Assembly: GCA_031381685.1 (NCBI GenBank)
Contig: JANMYF010000227.1
Span: forward strand, 1-21,390
DNA: 21,390 nt
From: JANLQX01 sp031381685
Lineage (GTDB): Bacteria; Actinomycetota; Acidimicrobiia; Acidimicrobiales; JANYDT01
Direction: 5' to 3'
Shown here: positions 14,957 through 21,390 of the stretch, piece by piece
Numbering within the stretch: position 1 is the first letter of the stretch
Layout of the letters: each line of letters begins with the position of its first letter
Notes under the pieces: model-generated
What the model was told of the DNA's origin: nothing
What the model saw: only the letters and a program-made list of their open reading frames with translations
The model's database searches: none
Made by a program: the position numbers and the translations under genes

Positions 14957-15705
14957 CAACGATCGAGAGCATCACCAACTCCCTTCGCGAGATGGGCGCC
15001 GATTTCACCCGCACCTCCGATAGCGACGCGGCCGAGTTCACCTCTGCCGTGCTGGCTCGGCTCAGGACGCTGCCGACGCCACGTCGTCATCAGCGCCGGC
15101 TCCGCTGGCGGCGGGTTGGCGCGCTCATGGTCGCGGTCACATTGATCGTCGCACCACAACCGCGCGGCGCAGTCGCCCGTTGGCTCGGCATCGGCTCTGT
15201 ACGCATCGAGCGCGACTCGACCCGACGGGTCACCGCACTCCCATCCGCCATCTCCGACCTTGACCTCGGGACCATCTCGTCGGTGGCTGAAGCGTCAGTC
15301 GAGCTCGGGCGTCCGATGGCGGTGCGGAAGGATCGTGCACCCGATCGGGTGTGGGTGCAACCGACGCCGGGGTCGCCAACAATCGCCGTCAACAGTGTGT
15401 ACGTCGACAGCGGCTCGACGATCCTGGTGAGCGAGCTACCCGGTCCCGGCAACGTCGCGATGAACAAGAAGCTGCTCGGTCAGGGCTCCCAGCTCGACTT
15501 CTTTGCAGTGAAGGGTCGGCCAGCGGTGTGGATTTCGGGCTCGCCTCACGAGGTGCTCGTACAACTCGCCGACGGATACGTTTCGGTGATGCCCGTTCGT
15601 ATCGTCGGCGACGTCTTGTTGTGGGCCGACGATGTTCGAACGCTTCGGATCGAAGGGGCGACGAACCGGGCGGCGGCAATCGCTGCTCTGGAGTTGCTGA
15701 TCTGA
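14953..15705 (+). CDS. One-pass membrane protein, probable anti-sigma factor
   Basis: A 250-residue protein. Residues 1-54 are polar and end in an Arg-rich block (RRHQRRLRWRR). One membrane segment (VGALMVAVTLIVAP, about 55-68) follows, then an outside domain of about 180 residues rich in beta-strands. The last part (LLWADDVRTLRIEGATNRAAAIAALELL) resembles the end of DUF4367-type domains found in Firmicute and actinobacterial sigma-linked membrane proteins. No cysteine is present, so it is not a zinc (ZAS) anti-sigma factor of the HxxxCxxC type. Topology and the 4-bp overlap with the ECF sigma gene support an anti-sigma role: the cytoplasmic N-terminus would bind sigma and the outer domain would sense a signal. 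That is inference from context. Confidence 0.65.
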   Translation: MTTIESITNSLREMGADFTRTSDSDAAEFTSAVLARLRTLPTPRRHQRRLRWRRVGALMVAVTLIVAPQPRGAVARWLGIGSVRIERDSTRRVTALPSAISDLDLGTISSVAEASVELGRPMAVRKDRAPDRVWVQPTPGSPTIAVNSVYVDSGSTILVSELPGPGNVAMNKKLLGQGSQLDFFAVKGRPAVWISGSPHEVLVQLADGYVSVMPVRIVGDVLLWADDVRTLRIEGATNRAAAIAALELLI

Positions 15706-15803
15706 GCAGCCGACGCCGTCGAGCCCGGCGGGCACTCCTGGCAAACACACGTACGGACCACGGACGGGAAAACGCATCGCTCGCCACGCCAACCGCGAGC
15801 GGC

Positions 15804-15944
15804 TCAGGCGTCCGAAGCGGACGTTTGCGGTCCTGTTGTCCCGCCCGTCGGCCTCGACTGGGTGATCAGACGATGAGCCCACTCCGGGAACTGCGCGGCA
15901 GCCGGGCGGCCGACGAGGGCGGCGGTGATGTCAGCCTCGTCCAC
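15804..15944 (-). CDS. Candidate small ORF downstream of lysE (46 residues)
   Basis: The frame from GTG 15944 to TGA 15804-15806 gives 46 residues with natural composition and very G/C-rich third positions; it begins VDEADITAALVGRPAAAQF. AGGGG lies 9 nt upstream. The frame is open further back, and GTG 15980 would give 58 residues overlapping the lysE end. I know no homologue. It may be a real small protein or the remnant of a larger gene. The rest of the 258-bp gap 15706-15963 holds only the weak hairpin at 15809. Confidence 0.25.
   Translation of the reverse strand: MDEADITAALVGRPAAAQFPEWAHRLITQSRPTGGTTGPQTSASDA
15809..15826 (+). terminator. Weak hairpin after the sigma operon (possible terminator)
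   Basis: CGTCCG (15809-15814) and CGGACG (15818-15823) pair around AAG and are followed by TTT only. It lies about 100 nt beyond the stop of the membrane-protein gene. The short stem and T-run make this uncertain. Confidence 0.3.
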
Positions 15945-15963
15945 GTCCTCCAGCCCCTCGCTG

Positions 15964-16569
15964 CTATCCGCGGAACGCACGCCACGCGCTGCTCAGCCCG
16001 AGCCCGATGAAGACGACGCCGGCGACCGTGCGCATCGTCACGAACGTTCCCGGCCGCGCCAATCGGGAACGCAACGTGCCGGCCGCGAGGGCGTACGACC
16101 CGTAGATGACGACGGTGAGTGCGGCAAAGATCAGTCCGAGGCCGAACGCCGCGACGTTTCGCCCGCTGCCGCTCGGCAGGAACTGCGGGAGGAACGCAAG
16201 AAAGAACAGGGCGCCCTTCGGGTTCAGGAGGCTCGTGAGAAACCCGCGTCGGAACGGTTCGACCAACGACTCGGCCGTCGGCGGTGGATCGCGTCGTCGA
16301 CGGAGTTGAAGCACACCGGCGGAAATCAGGTAGGTCCCGCCCAGAGCCTCGATCACGCGAACGGCATCGGCCGACCTGGCGAGGATGACGGCGAGGCCGA
16401 GAGCCGCCAACGTCGCGTGGACGAGGTATCCCGAGGACATGCCGGCCACCGCGGCAAGGGCCGAGCGCTTGCCGCTCGCCAGAGCGGTGGCGAGGGCGAG
16501 CAGCACATCGGCACCCGGCGTGGCGATGATGACCGCCGCCGCCACGAGGTACCCGGCATTCACGGCCAT
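15964..16569 (-). CDS. LysE/RhtB-family amino-acid exporter
   Basis: A 201-residue membrane protein of the LysE/RhtB efflux family. The N-terminal segment AAAVIIATPGADVLLALATALASGKRSAL carries the family motif (ATPGAD in place of the commoner TPGPD). The mid-protein FRRGFLTSLLNPKGALFFLAFLPQF is diagnostic, and the C-terminal segment GVVFIGLGLSSAWRAF is typical. About six membrane segments are visible, and length matches the family. The substrate (an amino acid or derivative) is unknown. I give ATG 16569; a TACGGT box (16577-16572) lies 8 nt before the in-frame GTG 16563, which may be the real, leaderless start. A repeat cluster fills the space to znuB. Confidence 0.88.
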   Translation of the reverse strand: MAVNAGYLVAAAVIIATPGADVLLALATALASGKRSALAAVAGMSSGYLVHATLAALGLAVILARSADAVRVIEALGGTYLISAGVLQLRRRRDPPPTAESLVEPFRRGFLTSLLNPKGALFFLAFLPQFLPSGSGRNVAAFGLGLIFAALTVVIYGSYALAAGTLRSRLARPGTFVTMRTVAGVVFIGLGLSSAWRAFRG

Positions 16570-16592
16570 GAACCGTACCGCTCGCCGCGTTC

Positions 16593-16698
16593 GACCTGGG
16601 TCGCCTCAGGTGCACTGGGTCGGCAACACGGGCATTTTCGTACAGATCCCGACCCAGTGCACAGATCCCGACCCAGAGCACAGATCCCGACCCAGGTC
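16593..16698. repeat. Nested inverted and tandem repeat cluster (19-bp units)
   Basis: Three tandem 19-bp units begin at 16642, 16661 and 16680 and share ACAGATCCCGACCCAG. The first overlaps the right arm of a perfect 14-bp inverted repeat (GTGCACTGGGTCGG at 16610-16623, its complement at 16649-16662, 25-nt spacer). A second, outer pair encloses it: GACCTGGGTCG at 16593-16603 and CGACCCAGGTC at 16688-16698 (11 bp, perfect). The cluster sits between the znuB stop and the lysE start. It resembles REP/BIME-type intergenic elements and could stop or stabilise the znu transcript. Confidence 0.9.
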
Positions 16699-16705
16699 TG
16701 GCTGC

Positions 16706-17545
16706 TCAGCGGGCTCGGCGGCGGAGCGGGCCTTCGATGGCGAGGACGACGAGGAACAGTGCGCCGAGGGTGAGCACGATGGTGCCACCCGGCGCGAGCC
16801 GGGCCACGCGTCCGACCACGAGGCCGGTGATGGCGGCGATCACACCGATTGCGGAGGAGAGGACCAGTGTCGAACGGAAGGACCGCGACACCCGCTGGGC
16901 GATCCCGACGGGGAGCACGAGAAGTGCGCTCACCAGCAGAATGCCCACCACCCGCATCGCTGTGACGATAGACACCGCGGTGAGCACCATAAGCAGGTCG
17001 TTCATGCGAGGAACCGGTATCCCTGATGCAAGGGCGGCGTCCTCATCGACGATCACCGAGAACAGCGCGCGGCCGACGAACGAAAGGACGACGACAACCA
17101 GCGCACACGCCACGGCCAGCGCAACAGCATCGGACCGGGTGATCGTGAGGATGGAACCGAACAGGTAGCCCTGCACATTGGAAGCAACGTTGCCACGTCG
17201 GCTGAGGAGAACTGACGCCAAGGCCAGGCCGAGGTAGAACGCCAGTGCCAGCGCAAGATCGCCGTTGTCGCGCGTCCGTGCCCGCAGCCGCTCGATCGCA
17301 AGTGCACCTACGACCGCGGTGAGCAACGCGGTCCAGACGGGCCACACATCGGTGACGAGTCCGATTGCCACACCTGCGAACGCAAGATGGCCGATGCCGT
17401 CACCGAGGAGCGAGAGACGTCGCTGGACGAGGAAGGTTCCCGTGATCGGTGCGGTGGCCCCGACCAGGACCGCTCCGATCAACGCCAGTTGCAGATACTC
17501 CCGCTCGAACGGCCATGGCAGTGGAAGCGTCGCGAGAACGTTCAC
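16706..17545 (-). CDS. znuB: Zinc/manganese ABC permease ZnuB
   Basis: A 279-residue integral membrane protein of the ABC-3 family that forms the metal channel. Landmarks are YLQLALIGAVLVGATAPITGTFLVQRRLSLLGDGIGHLAFAGVAIG near the N-terminus, the DEDAALASGIPVPRMNDLLMVLTA loop that contacts the ATPase, and VVGILLVSALLVLPVGIAQRVSRSF. About eight or nine membrane segments are visible, and length is normal. GTG 17545 overlaps the znuC stop (GTGA), with GAGGAG 5 nt upstream in the znuC end. It is the last gene of the zinc-import unit; the repeat cluster lies directly behind it. Confidence 0.92.
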   Translation of the reverse strand: MNVLATLPLPWPFEREYLQLALIGAVLVGATAPITGTFLVQRRLSLLGDGIGHLAFAGVAIGLVTDVWPVWTALLTAVVGALAIERLRARTRDNGDLALALAFYLGLALASVLLSRRGNVASNVQGYLFGSILTITRSDAVALAVACALVVVVLSFVGRALFSVIVDEDAALASGIPVPRMNDLLMVLTAVSIVTAMRVVGILLVSALLVLPVGIAQRVSRSFRSTLVLSSAIGVIAAITGLVVGRVARLAPGGTIVLTLGALFLVVLAIEGPLRRRAR

Positions 17546-18276
17546 GCGATCTCCTCGAGCCACCGAGGGAGATCGTGACCATGGGTTCCGAGGTTGACGC
17601 CCGAGCGGGAGAGCTCCTCCGGTGAACCGTCGAAGCGGATGCTTCTGCGCAGGACGATCACCCGATCAAGGCGGTCCTCCACTGCAGCCAGGTCGTGCGA
17701 GACGAGCAGAATGGCAACACCTCGCTCGTCGCGCAGGCGGCCGAGCGTCGCCGAGAACCGCGCCTGCTGCTCGACGTCGACTCCGGCCACCGGCTCGTCG
17801 AGCACCAGGAGATCGGGACGACGAACGAGCGCCTTGGCAATGAACACGCGTTGCTGTTGCCCGCCCGACAGTTCGCCGATCCGGGCACGCGCCAGATCGC
17901 TCATCTCAACCACGGAAAGCGCGTCGTCGACCCGATCGCGAGGTGTCGCGCGCCACCACTGACGACCCAGCCCCCCGGACGCGACAACCTCGCGAACCGT
18001 GGCCGGGAAGTCACGACCGAGGAACGGCCGCTGCGGGACGTAACCGATCCGCGACCGCGCGACCGGGTCCGTTGACGGCATCCCGAACAGTGAGACGATC
18101 CCCGAGCTGGGCGGGAACAGCCCAAGGGCGATCTTCACCAGCGTTGACTTGCCCGAGCCGTTCGGCCCGACAAGCGCAACGAACGTGCCTGCACCGATCG
18201 ACACGTTCACGTCCTCGAGCACGCGTTCCTGCCCGTAGGCGAAGGAAACGTCTTCGAGGCTGAGAACCGTTTCCAC
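17542..18276 (-). CDS. znuC: Zinc/manganese ABC transporter ATP-binding protein ZnuC
   Basis: A 244-residue ATPase. Walker A is GPNGSGKS (37-44), the Q-loop is YVPQRPFLGRDFP, signature LSGGQQQRVFIAKAL starts at 136, Walker B is LLVLDEPVAGVD (Asp160, Glu161) and the H-loop is SHDL (His194). The FPATVREVV segment after the Q-loop is typical of metal-type importers. The C-terminus ends with HGHDLPRWLEEIA. I use GTG 18276 because a TATGCT -10 box ends 7 nt before it and the family usually starts at this point; ATG 18288 (248 residues) is the alternative, but it lies inside that box. A Zur-like 15-mer begins next to the start codon. Confidence 0.9.
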   Translation of the reverse strand: METVLSLEDVSFAYGQERVLEDVNVSIGAGTFVALVGPNGSGKSTLVKIALGLFPPSSGIVSLFGMPSTDPVARSRIGYVPQRPFLGRDFPATVREVVASGGLGRQWWRATPRDRVDDALSVVEMSDLARARIGELSGGQQQRVFIAKALVRRPDLLVLDEPVAGVDVEQQARFSATLGRLRDERGVAILLVSHDLAAVEDRLDRVIVLRRSIRFDGSPEELSRSGVNLGTHGHDLPRWLEEIA

Positions 18277-18289
18277 CAACAGGAGCATA
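18261..18289 (-). promoter_or_regulatory. znuC -10 box (TATGCT) with adjacent Zur-like site
   Basis: TATGCT (18289-18284) ends 7 nt before GTG 18276. The 15-mer TGAGAACCGTTTCCA (plus strand 18261-18275) matches 11 of 15 positions of the TGAAAATCATTTTCA-type actinobacterial Zur palindrome and begins with the same TGAGAA as the znuA site. It covers the first codons, where a bound repressor would block a leaderless transcript. Confidence 0.4.
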
Positions 18290-18315
18290 CGGGTTGGCCC
18301 GCGAACTCCGGGCCG

Positions 18316-18337
18316 GTCAACCGGGTCGACAGTTGAC
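18316..18337. promoter_or_regulatory. Inverted repeat GTCAAC-N10-GTTGAC upstream of znuC
   Basis: Perfect 6-bp arms lie 10 bp apart between the nlpC/P60 stop and the znuC promoter. It could be a regulator site or a transcript-end hairpin; no T-tract follows. Confidence 0.3.
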
Positions 18338-18358
18338 GGGACCCGAGAGCAGCCGCGT

Positions 18359-19690
18359 TCAGCCGACGCGACCGACGCCGACGAGATCGCGCCGGAAGAT
18401 CGATCGCGTACGCACCGGAGTTCCCCGACGTGACGCCTCGACCATCTGCCCATTGCCGATGTACATGCCCACGTGATGGATCGGAGACCCGTAGAACACG
18501 AGATCGCCCACACGGATCTGGTTGACGGACACCCTGGTCGTGGCGGCGAACTGCGCCCGGGACGAGTGGGGCAGCGAACGACCCGCCGACCGCCAGGCGT
18601 AGAGCATCAGTCCGGAGCAGTCGTAACCGCCTGGTCCGGACGCACCCCAGATGTACGGTTTGCCCAACTGGGTCAACGCCGCACTGACTGCGCTCGCACC
18701 GCCCGGCGCCGGCGGAACGCCGCTGTCGGAACCGGCGGCGATCTCCAGTCGCGCGAGTTCCCTCGCTTCGGTGCCTCGCGTCGAAGAGCGGGCCTCCATC
18801 GCTGCCTCTGCTGCGACTTCCCGTGCAGCAGCGACCTCCTGCCGAGTGGCGCCCGATCCACCCCGACGAAGGGCGGCAAGTCGTTTGTCCGCCTCCTCCT
18901 TCTTCTTGATCGCCGCCGCGCGCGACGCACTCGACGAACGGGCCAGCGACGCCTGCCGCGCAGCGAGCTCGCGACGGGCCAGCTCCTGCTGCTTCACAAT
19001 CGCCAGACGCGAGCGCCTGGCCTCTTCGGCAATCCGTGCCTTCTCCGCCTGGGCGACGAGCGTCTTGAGTTCGCCGTTCGCCTTGCGTTCAAGCTCCTCA
19101 TAGCGGGAGAGCAACCGGTCGGCGTCACGTCGCTTCTTCGCCACCGTCGCTCGCAGGTTCTCGGCGTCCGCGCGCGCGGCTCTGACAACTCGGCGTTTGC
19201 GTTCGATGTCTTCCCTCGATGCGCGCAACGCGTCGATGGCATCCCGATCGAAGTCGCGGGCCCGTTCGGTCAGGACCGCGCTGCGCTCGAACTCATCGAT
19301 CGCCGCGGCGCCGTCGATGGCGATTCCGGCACTAGCGAACGGGTCGGTCACGGCGACAAGCGCGGCGCGGCGGGCACGCAATTGGAGAGCGACCGTCTTG
19401 GCATCGGCCGCCGCGAGATCACGTTCGCTGCTTCGTACGCGCGCTTGAAGTTTCGCGAGGCGAAGCTGCGCCTCGTTCTCGTCTTCCGCCAGAGCGGAAA
19501 GCCGGTCACCGAGTGATTCGATCGATCCTGCGAGCCTGGCCGCCTCACGACGCTTGCTTGACACTGCGTCTGCCTGCACCGGGCGCGGCACCGAGAAGAC
19601 GACCAGCAGACAGGCGATCACTCCGAGAGAGAGCGGCCGACCATGCGCACGACGCATGCCGAACACGTCGGTGCGTCGATTCGCTCCCAC
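18359..19690 (-). CDS. Secreted NlpC/P60 peptidoglycan hydrolase with N-terminal coiled coil
   Basis: A 443-residue exported cell-wall hydrolase. After a signal peptide (hydrophobic LSLGVIACLLVVFSV, cleavage near VQA-D) comes a long coiled coil (about 45-310, rich in Arg, Glu, Ala and Leu). A Gly/Pro linker leads to the C-terminal NlpC/P60 domain (about 330-443). The catalytic triad is visible as Cys358 in YDCSGL, His406 in HHVGMYIG and a polar third site near Glu418. Such RipA/RipC-like enzymes cut D-Glu to m-DAP bonds in peptide stems, and the coiled coil is often linked to FtsEX-type control. I use GTG 19690 because TAACCT (19703-19698) ends 7 nt before it; ATG 19657 would give 432 residues with a more usual signal peptide. 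It splits znuA from znuCB. Confidence 0.88.
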   Translation of the reverse strand: MGANRRTDVFGMRRAHGRPLSLGVIACLLVVFSVPRPVQADAVSSKRREAARLAGSIESLGDRLSALAEDENEAQLRLAKLQARVRSSERDLAAADAKTVALQLRARRAALVAVTDPFASAGIAIDGAAAIDEFERSAVLTERARDFDRDAIDALRASREDIERKRRVVRAARADAENLRATVAKKRRDADRLLSRYEELERKANGELKTLVAQAEKARIAEEARRSRLAIVKQQELARRELAARQASLARSSSASRAAAIKKKEEADKRLAALRRGGSGATRQEVAAAREVAAEAAMEARSSTRGTEARELARLEIAAGSDSGVPPAPGGASAVSAALTQLGKPYIWGASGPGGYDCSGLMLYAWRSAGRSLPHSSRAQFAATTRVSVNQIRVGDLVFYGSPIHHVGMYIGNGQMVEASRRGTPVRTRSIFRRDLVGVGRVG

Positions 19691-19697
19691 CGAAGAG

Positions 19698-19703
19698 AGG
19701 TTA
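19698..19703 (-). promoter_or_regulatory. Putative -10 box (TAACCT) of the NlpC/P60 gene
   Basis: TAACCT ends 7 nt before GTG 19690 with no Shine-Dalgarno sequence. No clear -35 is seen. It gives the hydrolase gene a promoter separate from znuA. Confidence 0.4.
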
Positions 19704-19715
19704 CTGCGCTCGCGC

Positions 19716-20762
19716 CTAACCGCAGTCGAGCGCAGTCCTCAACGTCTCGAGGTTGGTCCGCATGATCGTGAAGTAGGACGCGCCCGCAGCCAGTTCCTCG
19801 GGCGTCGGTGCTTCGAGCGGACTCAGCATGGCGGTCTTCACGCCAGCCTCCCGGGCGAGGGTGTCGGCGAAGTTCTGTGGCGCGACTTCTTCGAAGAAGA
19901 CCGTGGTGAGGCCCTGCTTCTTCACCAGGTCGGCGAGGTCGGCGATGCGCTGAGGATCCGGTTCGGCATCGGGTGACAAGCCAGCGATGCCTTCCTGGGT
20001 GAGTCCGTAGCGCACGGCAAGACGTCCGAACGCCTCGTGTGCGGTGACGATCGTGCGCCGTTTGCAGGACTTCAAACCGGCCGCCATAGACGCATCGAGT
20101 TCGGCGAGCACTACGCCGAGCTCCTCGGATCGCCGGGCGTAGTCGGCCGCGCCGCTCGGATCGATTTCGCTCAGCGCACGTACGATCTCGGTCCGAGCGG
20201 TGCTGAACATCCTCGGATCGAGCCAGACGTGCGGGTCAAGGCCATCGGCGTGATCATGACCGGCAGCACCATCTTCATGTTCTTCCACCAGCCCGTCACC
20301 GGCACTGACGGCGTCGAGGAACACCACAGTGGGTTTCTTCCGGCTCTTCGCGATCTTCTCCGGCCCGGGCTGAAAGTCACGCCCCATCACGATCGCAACG
20401 TCGGCGTCGGTAAGCGCGTCGACCTGATCCGGTGCGAGCTCGAGGTCATGGGGCTCCACGCCGGGAGGCGTGAGATTGGTCACCGAGACACGCTCCCCCC
20501 CGATCTGTTCGGCCATCCACGCAATGGGGTAGAAGATAGCGACCGCTTTGATCGACGCCCCGGCCGGAGCACCCGCGACGGAGTCGGCGGCGACTGGGAT
20601 TGTCTCCGCGACCGCCTCGCTGACCGCGACAACGGCCGCCGATGGGTCGGTGACGCCCGCAACTACCTCCGAGGACGAGTCGTTGCTCGATGACCCGCAT
20701 GCGGCCAGGGAGACAACGGCTGCAGCCGCGAACACGGCCGAGCGCAACGAGCGACGAATCAT
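19716..20762 (-). CDS. znuA: Zinc ABC transporter substrate-binding lipoprotein ZnuA
   Basis: A 348-residue cluster A-I metal-binding protein. Residues 1-22 form a lipoprotein signal with lipobox LAAC (Cys22), then a Ser-rich tether. The metal ligands expected for the family are visible: His105 in GVEPHD, His178 in DPHVWLDP and His242 in TAHEAFG. A short His/Asp/Glu-rich loop (EEHEDGAAGHDHAD, about 160-173) is typical of zinc rather than manganese proteins. I use ATG 20762, with TATAGT 7 nt upstream; GTG 20771 would sit inside that -10 box. It is separated from znuCB by the NlpC/P60 gene, and all four are on one strand. Confidence 0.9.
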   Translation of the reverse strand: MIRRSLRSAVFAAAAVVSLAACGSSSNDSSSEVVAGVTDPSAAVVAVSEAVAETIPVAADSVAGAPAGASIKAVAIFYPIAWMAEQIGGERVSVTNLTPPGVEPHDLELAPDQVDALTDADVAIVMGRDFQPGPEKIAKSRKKPTVVFLDAVSAGDGLVEEHEDGAAGHDHADGLDPHVWLDPRMFSTARTEIVRALSEIDPSGAADYARRSEELGVVLAELDASMAAGLKSCKRRTIVTAHEAFGRLAVRYGLTQEGIAGLSPDAEPDPQRIADLADLVKKQGLTTVFFEEVAPQNFADTLAREAGVKTAMLSPLEAPTPEELAAGASYFTIMRTNLETLRTALDCG

Positions 20763-20769
20763 ACGATCC

Positions 20770-20797
20770 ACTATACGAGAATGTTTCTCACTACCAA
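20770..20797 (-). promoter_or_regulatory. znuA promoter with Zur-like operator in the spacer
   Basis: On the minus strand -35 TTGGTA (20797-20792), a 16-bp spacer and -10 TATAGT (20775-20770) precede ATG 20762 by 7 nt. The spacer holds TGAGAAACATTCTCG (20790-20776), which is 11/15 identical to TGAAAATCATTTTCA-type Zur sites, with arms symmetric at 5 of 7 positions. Repression by a zinc-loaded Fur-family protein is likely. Confidence 0.5.
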
Positions 20798-20826
20798 TAC
20801 CGGTACTCGCGGCACCGAACGTGACC

Positions 20827-21390
20827 TCAGCGGGGCTCGAGCACCTTTCGGCCGCCGAGAAACGGCTGGAGAGCCTCGGGTACGCGCACGGAACCGTCGG
20901 CCTGCTGGTGGTTCTCCAGGATCACGACGATCGTACGGGCGATCGCGCAGAGGGTTCCGTTGAGCGTTGCCGCGACGTCCGTGCCCTTGTCCCGCTTTAT
21001 CCTGGTGCCGAGTCTCCGCGCTTGGAAGTCGGTGGTGTTCGACGTCGACGTGACCTCTCGGTAGGTGTTCTGTGTGGGCAGCCACGCTTCGCAGTCGAAC
21101 TTCCGGGCGGCGCTCGAACCGAGGTCTCCGGCCGCCGTGTCGATCACCCGGTACGGCACCTCGAGTTTGTCGAGGAACTGCTTCTCCCACCCGAGCAGCC
21201 GCTGATGCTCGGCAACCGCGTCGGCCGGATCGCAGTAGACGAACATCTCGACCTTGTCGAACTGATGCACCCGGATGATGCCCTTGGTGTCCTTGCCGTA
21301 CGAACCGGCTTCGCGTCGGAAGCAGGAGGAGAACCCGGCGTAGCGCAGTGGGAGCGTTGCCGGATCGAGCGTTTCGTTGCCGTGATACGC
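20827..21390 (-). CDS. serS: Seryl-tRNA synthetase, C-terminal part (5' end outside window)
   Basis: The last 187 residues of a class II aminoacyl-tRNA synthetase that charges tRNA-Ser. Motif 2 is visible as YAGFSSCFRREAGSYGKDTKG followed by IIRVHQFDKVEMF, then the EVTSTSNTTDFQARRLGTR segment that recognises serine and adenylate. Motif 3 is NGTLCAIARTIVVILENHQQ, followed by the usual VPEALQPFLGG end. The first codon at the window edge (21390) is in frame. The stop TGA is at 20829-20827, 64 bp from the znuA ATG, and no terminator is seen in that gap. Confidence 0.96.
   Translation of the reverse strand, partial: AYHGNETLDPATLPLRYAGFSSCFRREAGSYGKDTKGIIRVHQFDKVEMFVYCDPADAVAEHQRLLGWEKQFLDKLEVPYRVIDTAAGDLGSSAARKFDCEAWLPTQNTYREVTSTSNTTDFQARRLGTRIKRDKGTDVAATLNGTLCAIARTIVVILENHQQADGSVRVPEALQPFLGGRKVLEPR

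Noticed and set aside
16642..16698. CRISPR array
   Set aside because: The three 19-bp units are directly adjacent with no unique spacers and no cas genes nearby.

Overview
The window is a high-GC, gene-dense stretch of bacterial chromosome. GTG starts are common, and many genes overlap by 4 bp. Several genes have a TANNNT -10 box only 6-7 nt before the start codon, which suggests leaderless mRNAs. Together with the gene families (UgpC/MsiK-type sugar ATPase, LivKHMGF importer, ECF sigma operon with exported proteins, coiled-coil NlpC/P60 hydrolase) this points to an actinobacterium. A marine or freshwater Acidimicrobiia (Ilumatobacter-like) lineage is my best guess, but that is inference from style, not a database match. 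No rRNA, tRNA, CRISPR array, transposase or phage gene was seen.

Layout. 1-141: the 3' end of an unrecognised plus-strand gene with a 13-C run, then a strong terminator hairpin (266-299). 339-4279 (minus): UgpC/MsmX-type sugar ABC ATPase, a PfkB-family kinase and an AlkK/FadD-type acyl-CoA synthetase. A -35/-10 promoter with two palindromes lies in front of the ATPase gene. 4445-4693 (plus): a small MTH1187/thiamine-binding-type protein. 4903-10082 (plus): a complete five-gene branched-chain amino-acid-type (HAAT) ABC importer livK-H-M-G-F, with a hairpin after livK. 10217-12717 (minus): VOC/glyoxalase-fold protein, SAM methyltransferase and a class III (GSAM-like) aminotransferase, probably one transcript.

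12835-15705 (plus): a compact four-gene operon of two exported proteins, an ECF sigma factor and a one-pass membrane protein that is probably its anti-sigma factor. The first gene carries a -1 frameshift. A GGAAC-N16-GTGT element in front of the operon could be an autoregulated ECF promoter. This is the least-described system in the window.

15804-21390 (minus, in transcription order from the right): partial serS, znuA, an NlpC/P60 hydrolase with a long coiled coil, znuC, znuB, a tandem/inverted repeat cluster, lysE/rhtB and a possible small ORF. Zur-like 15-mers overlap the znuA promoter and the znuC start, so the split zinc-import locus is probably zinc-regulated. All coordinates, motifs and frames were read by eye; family names rest on motif recognition, without searches.
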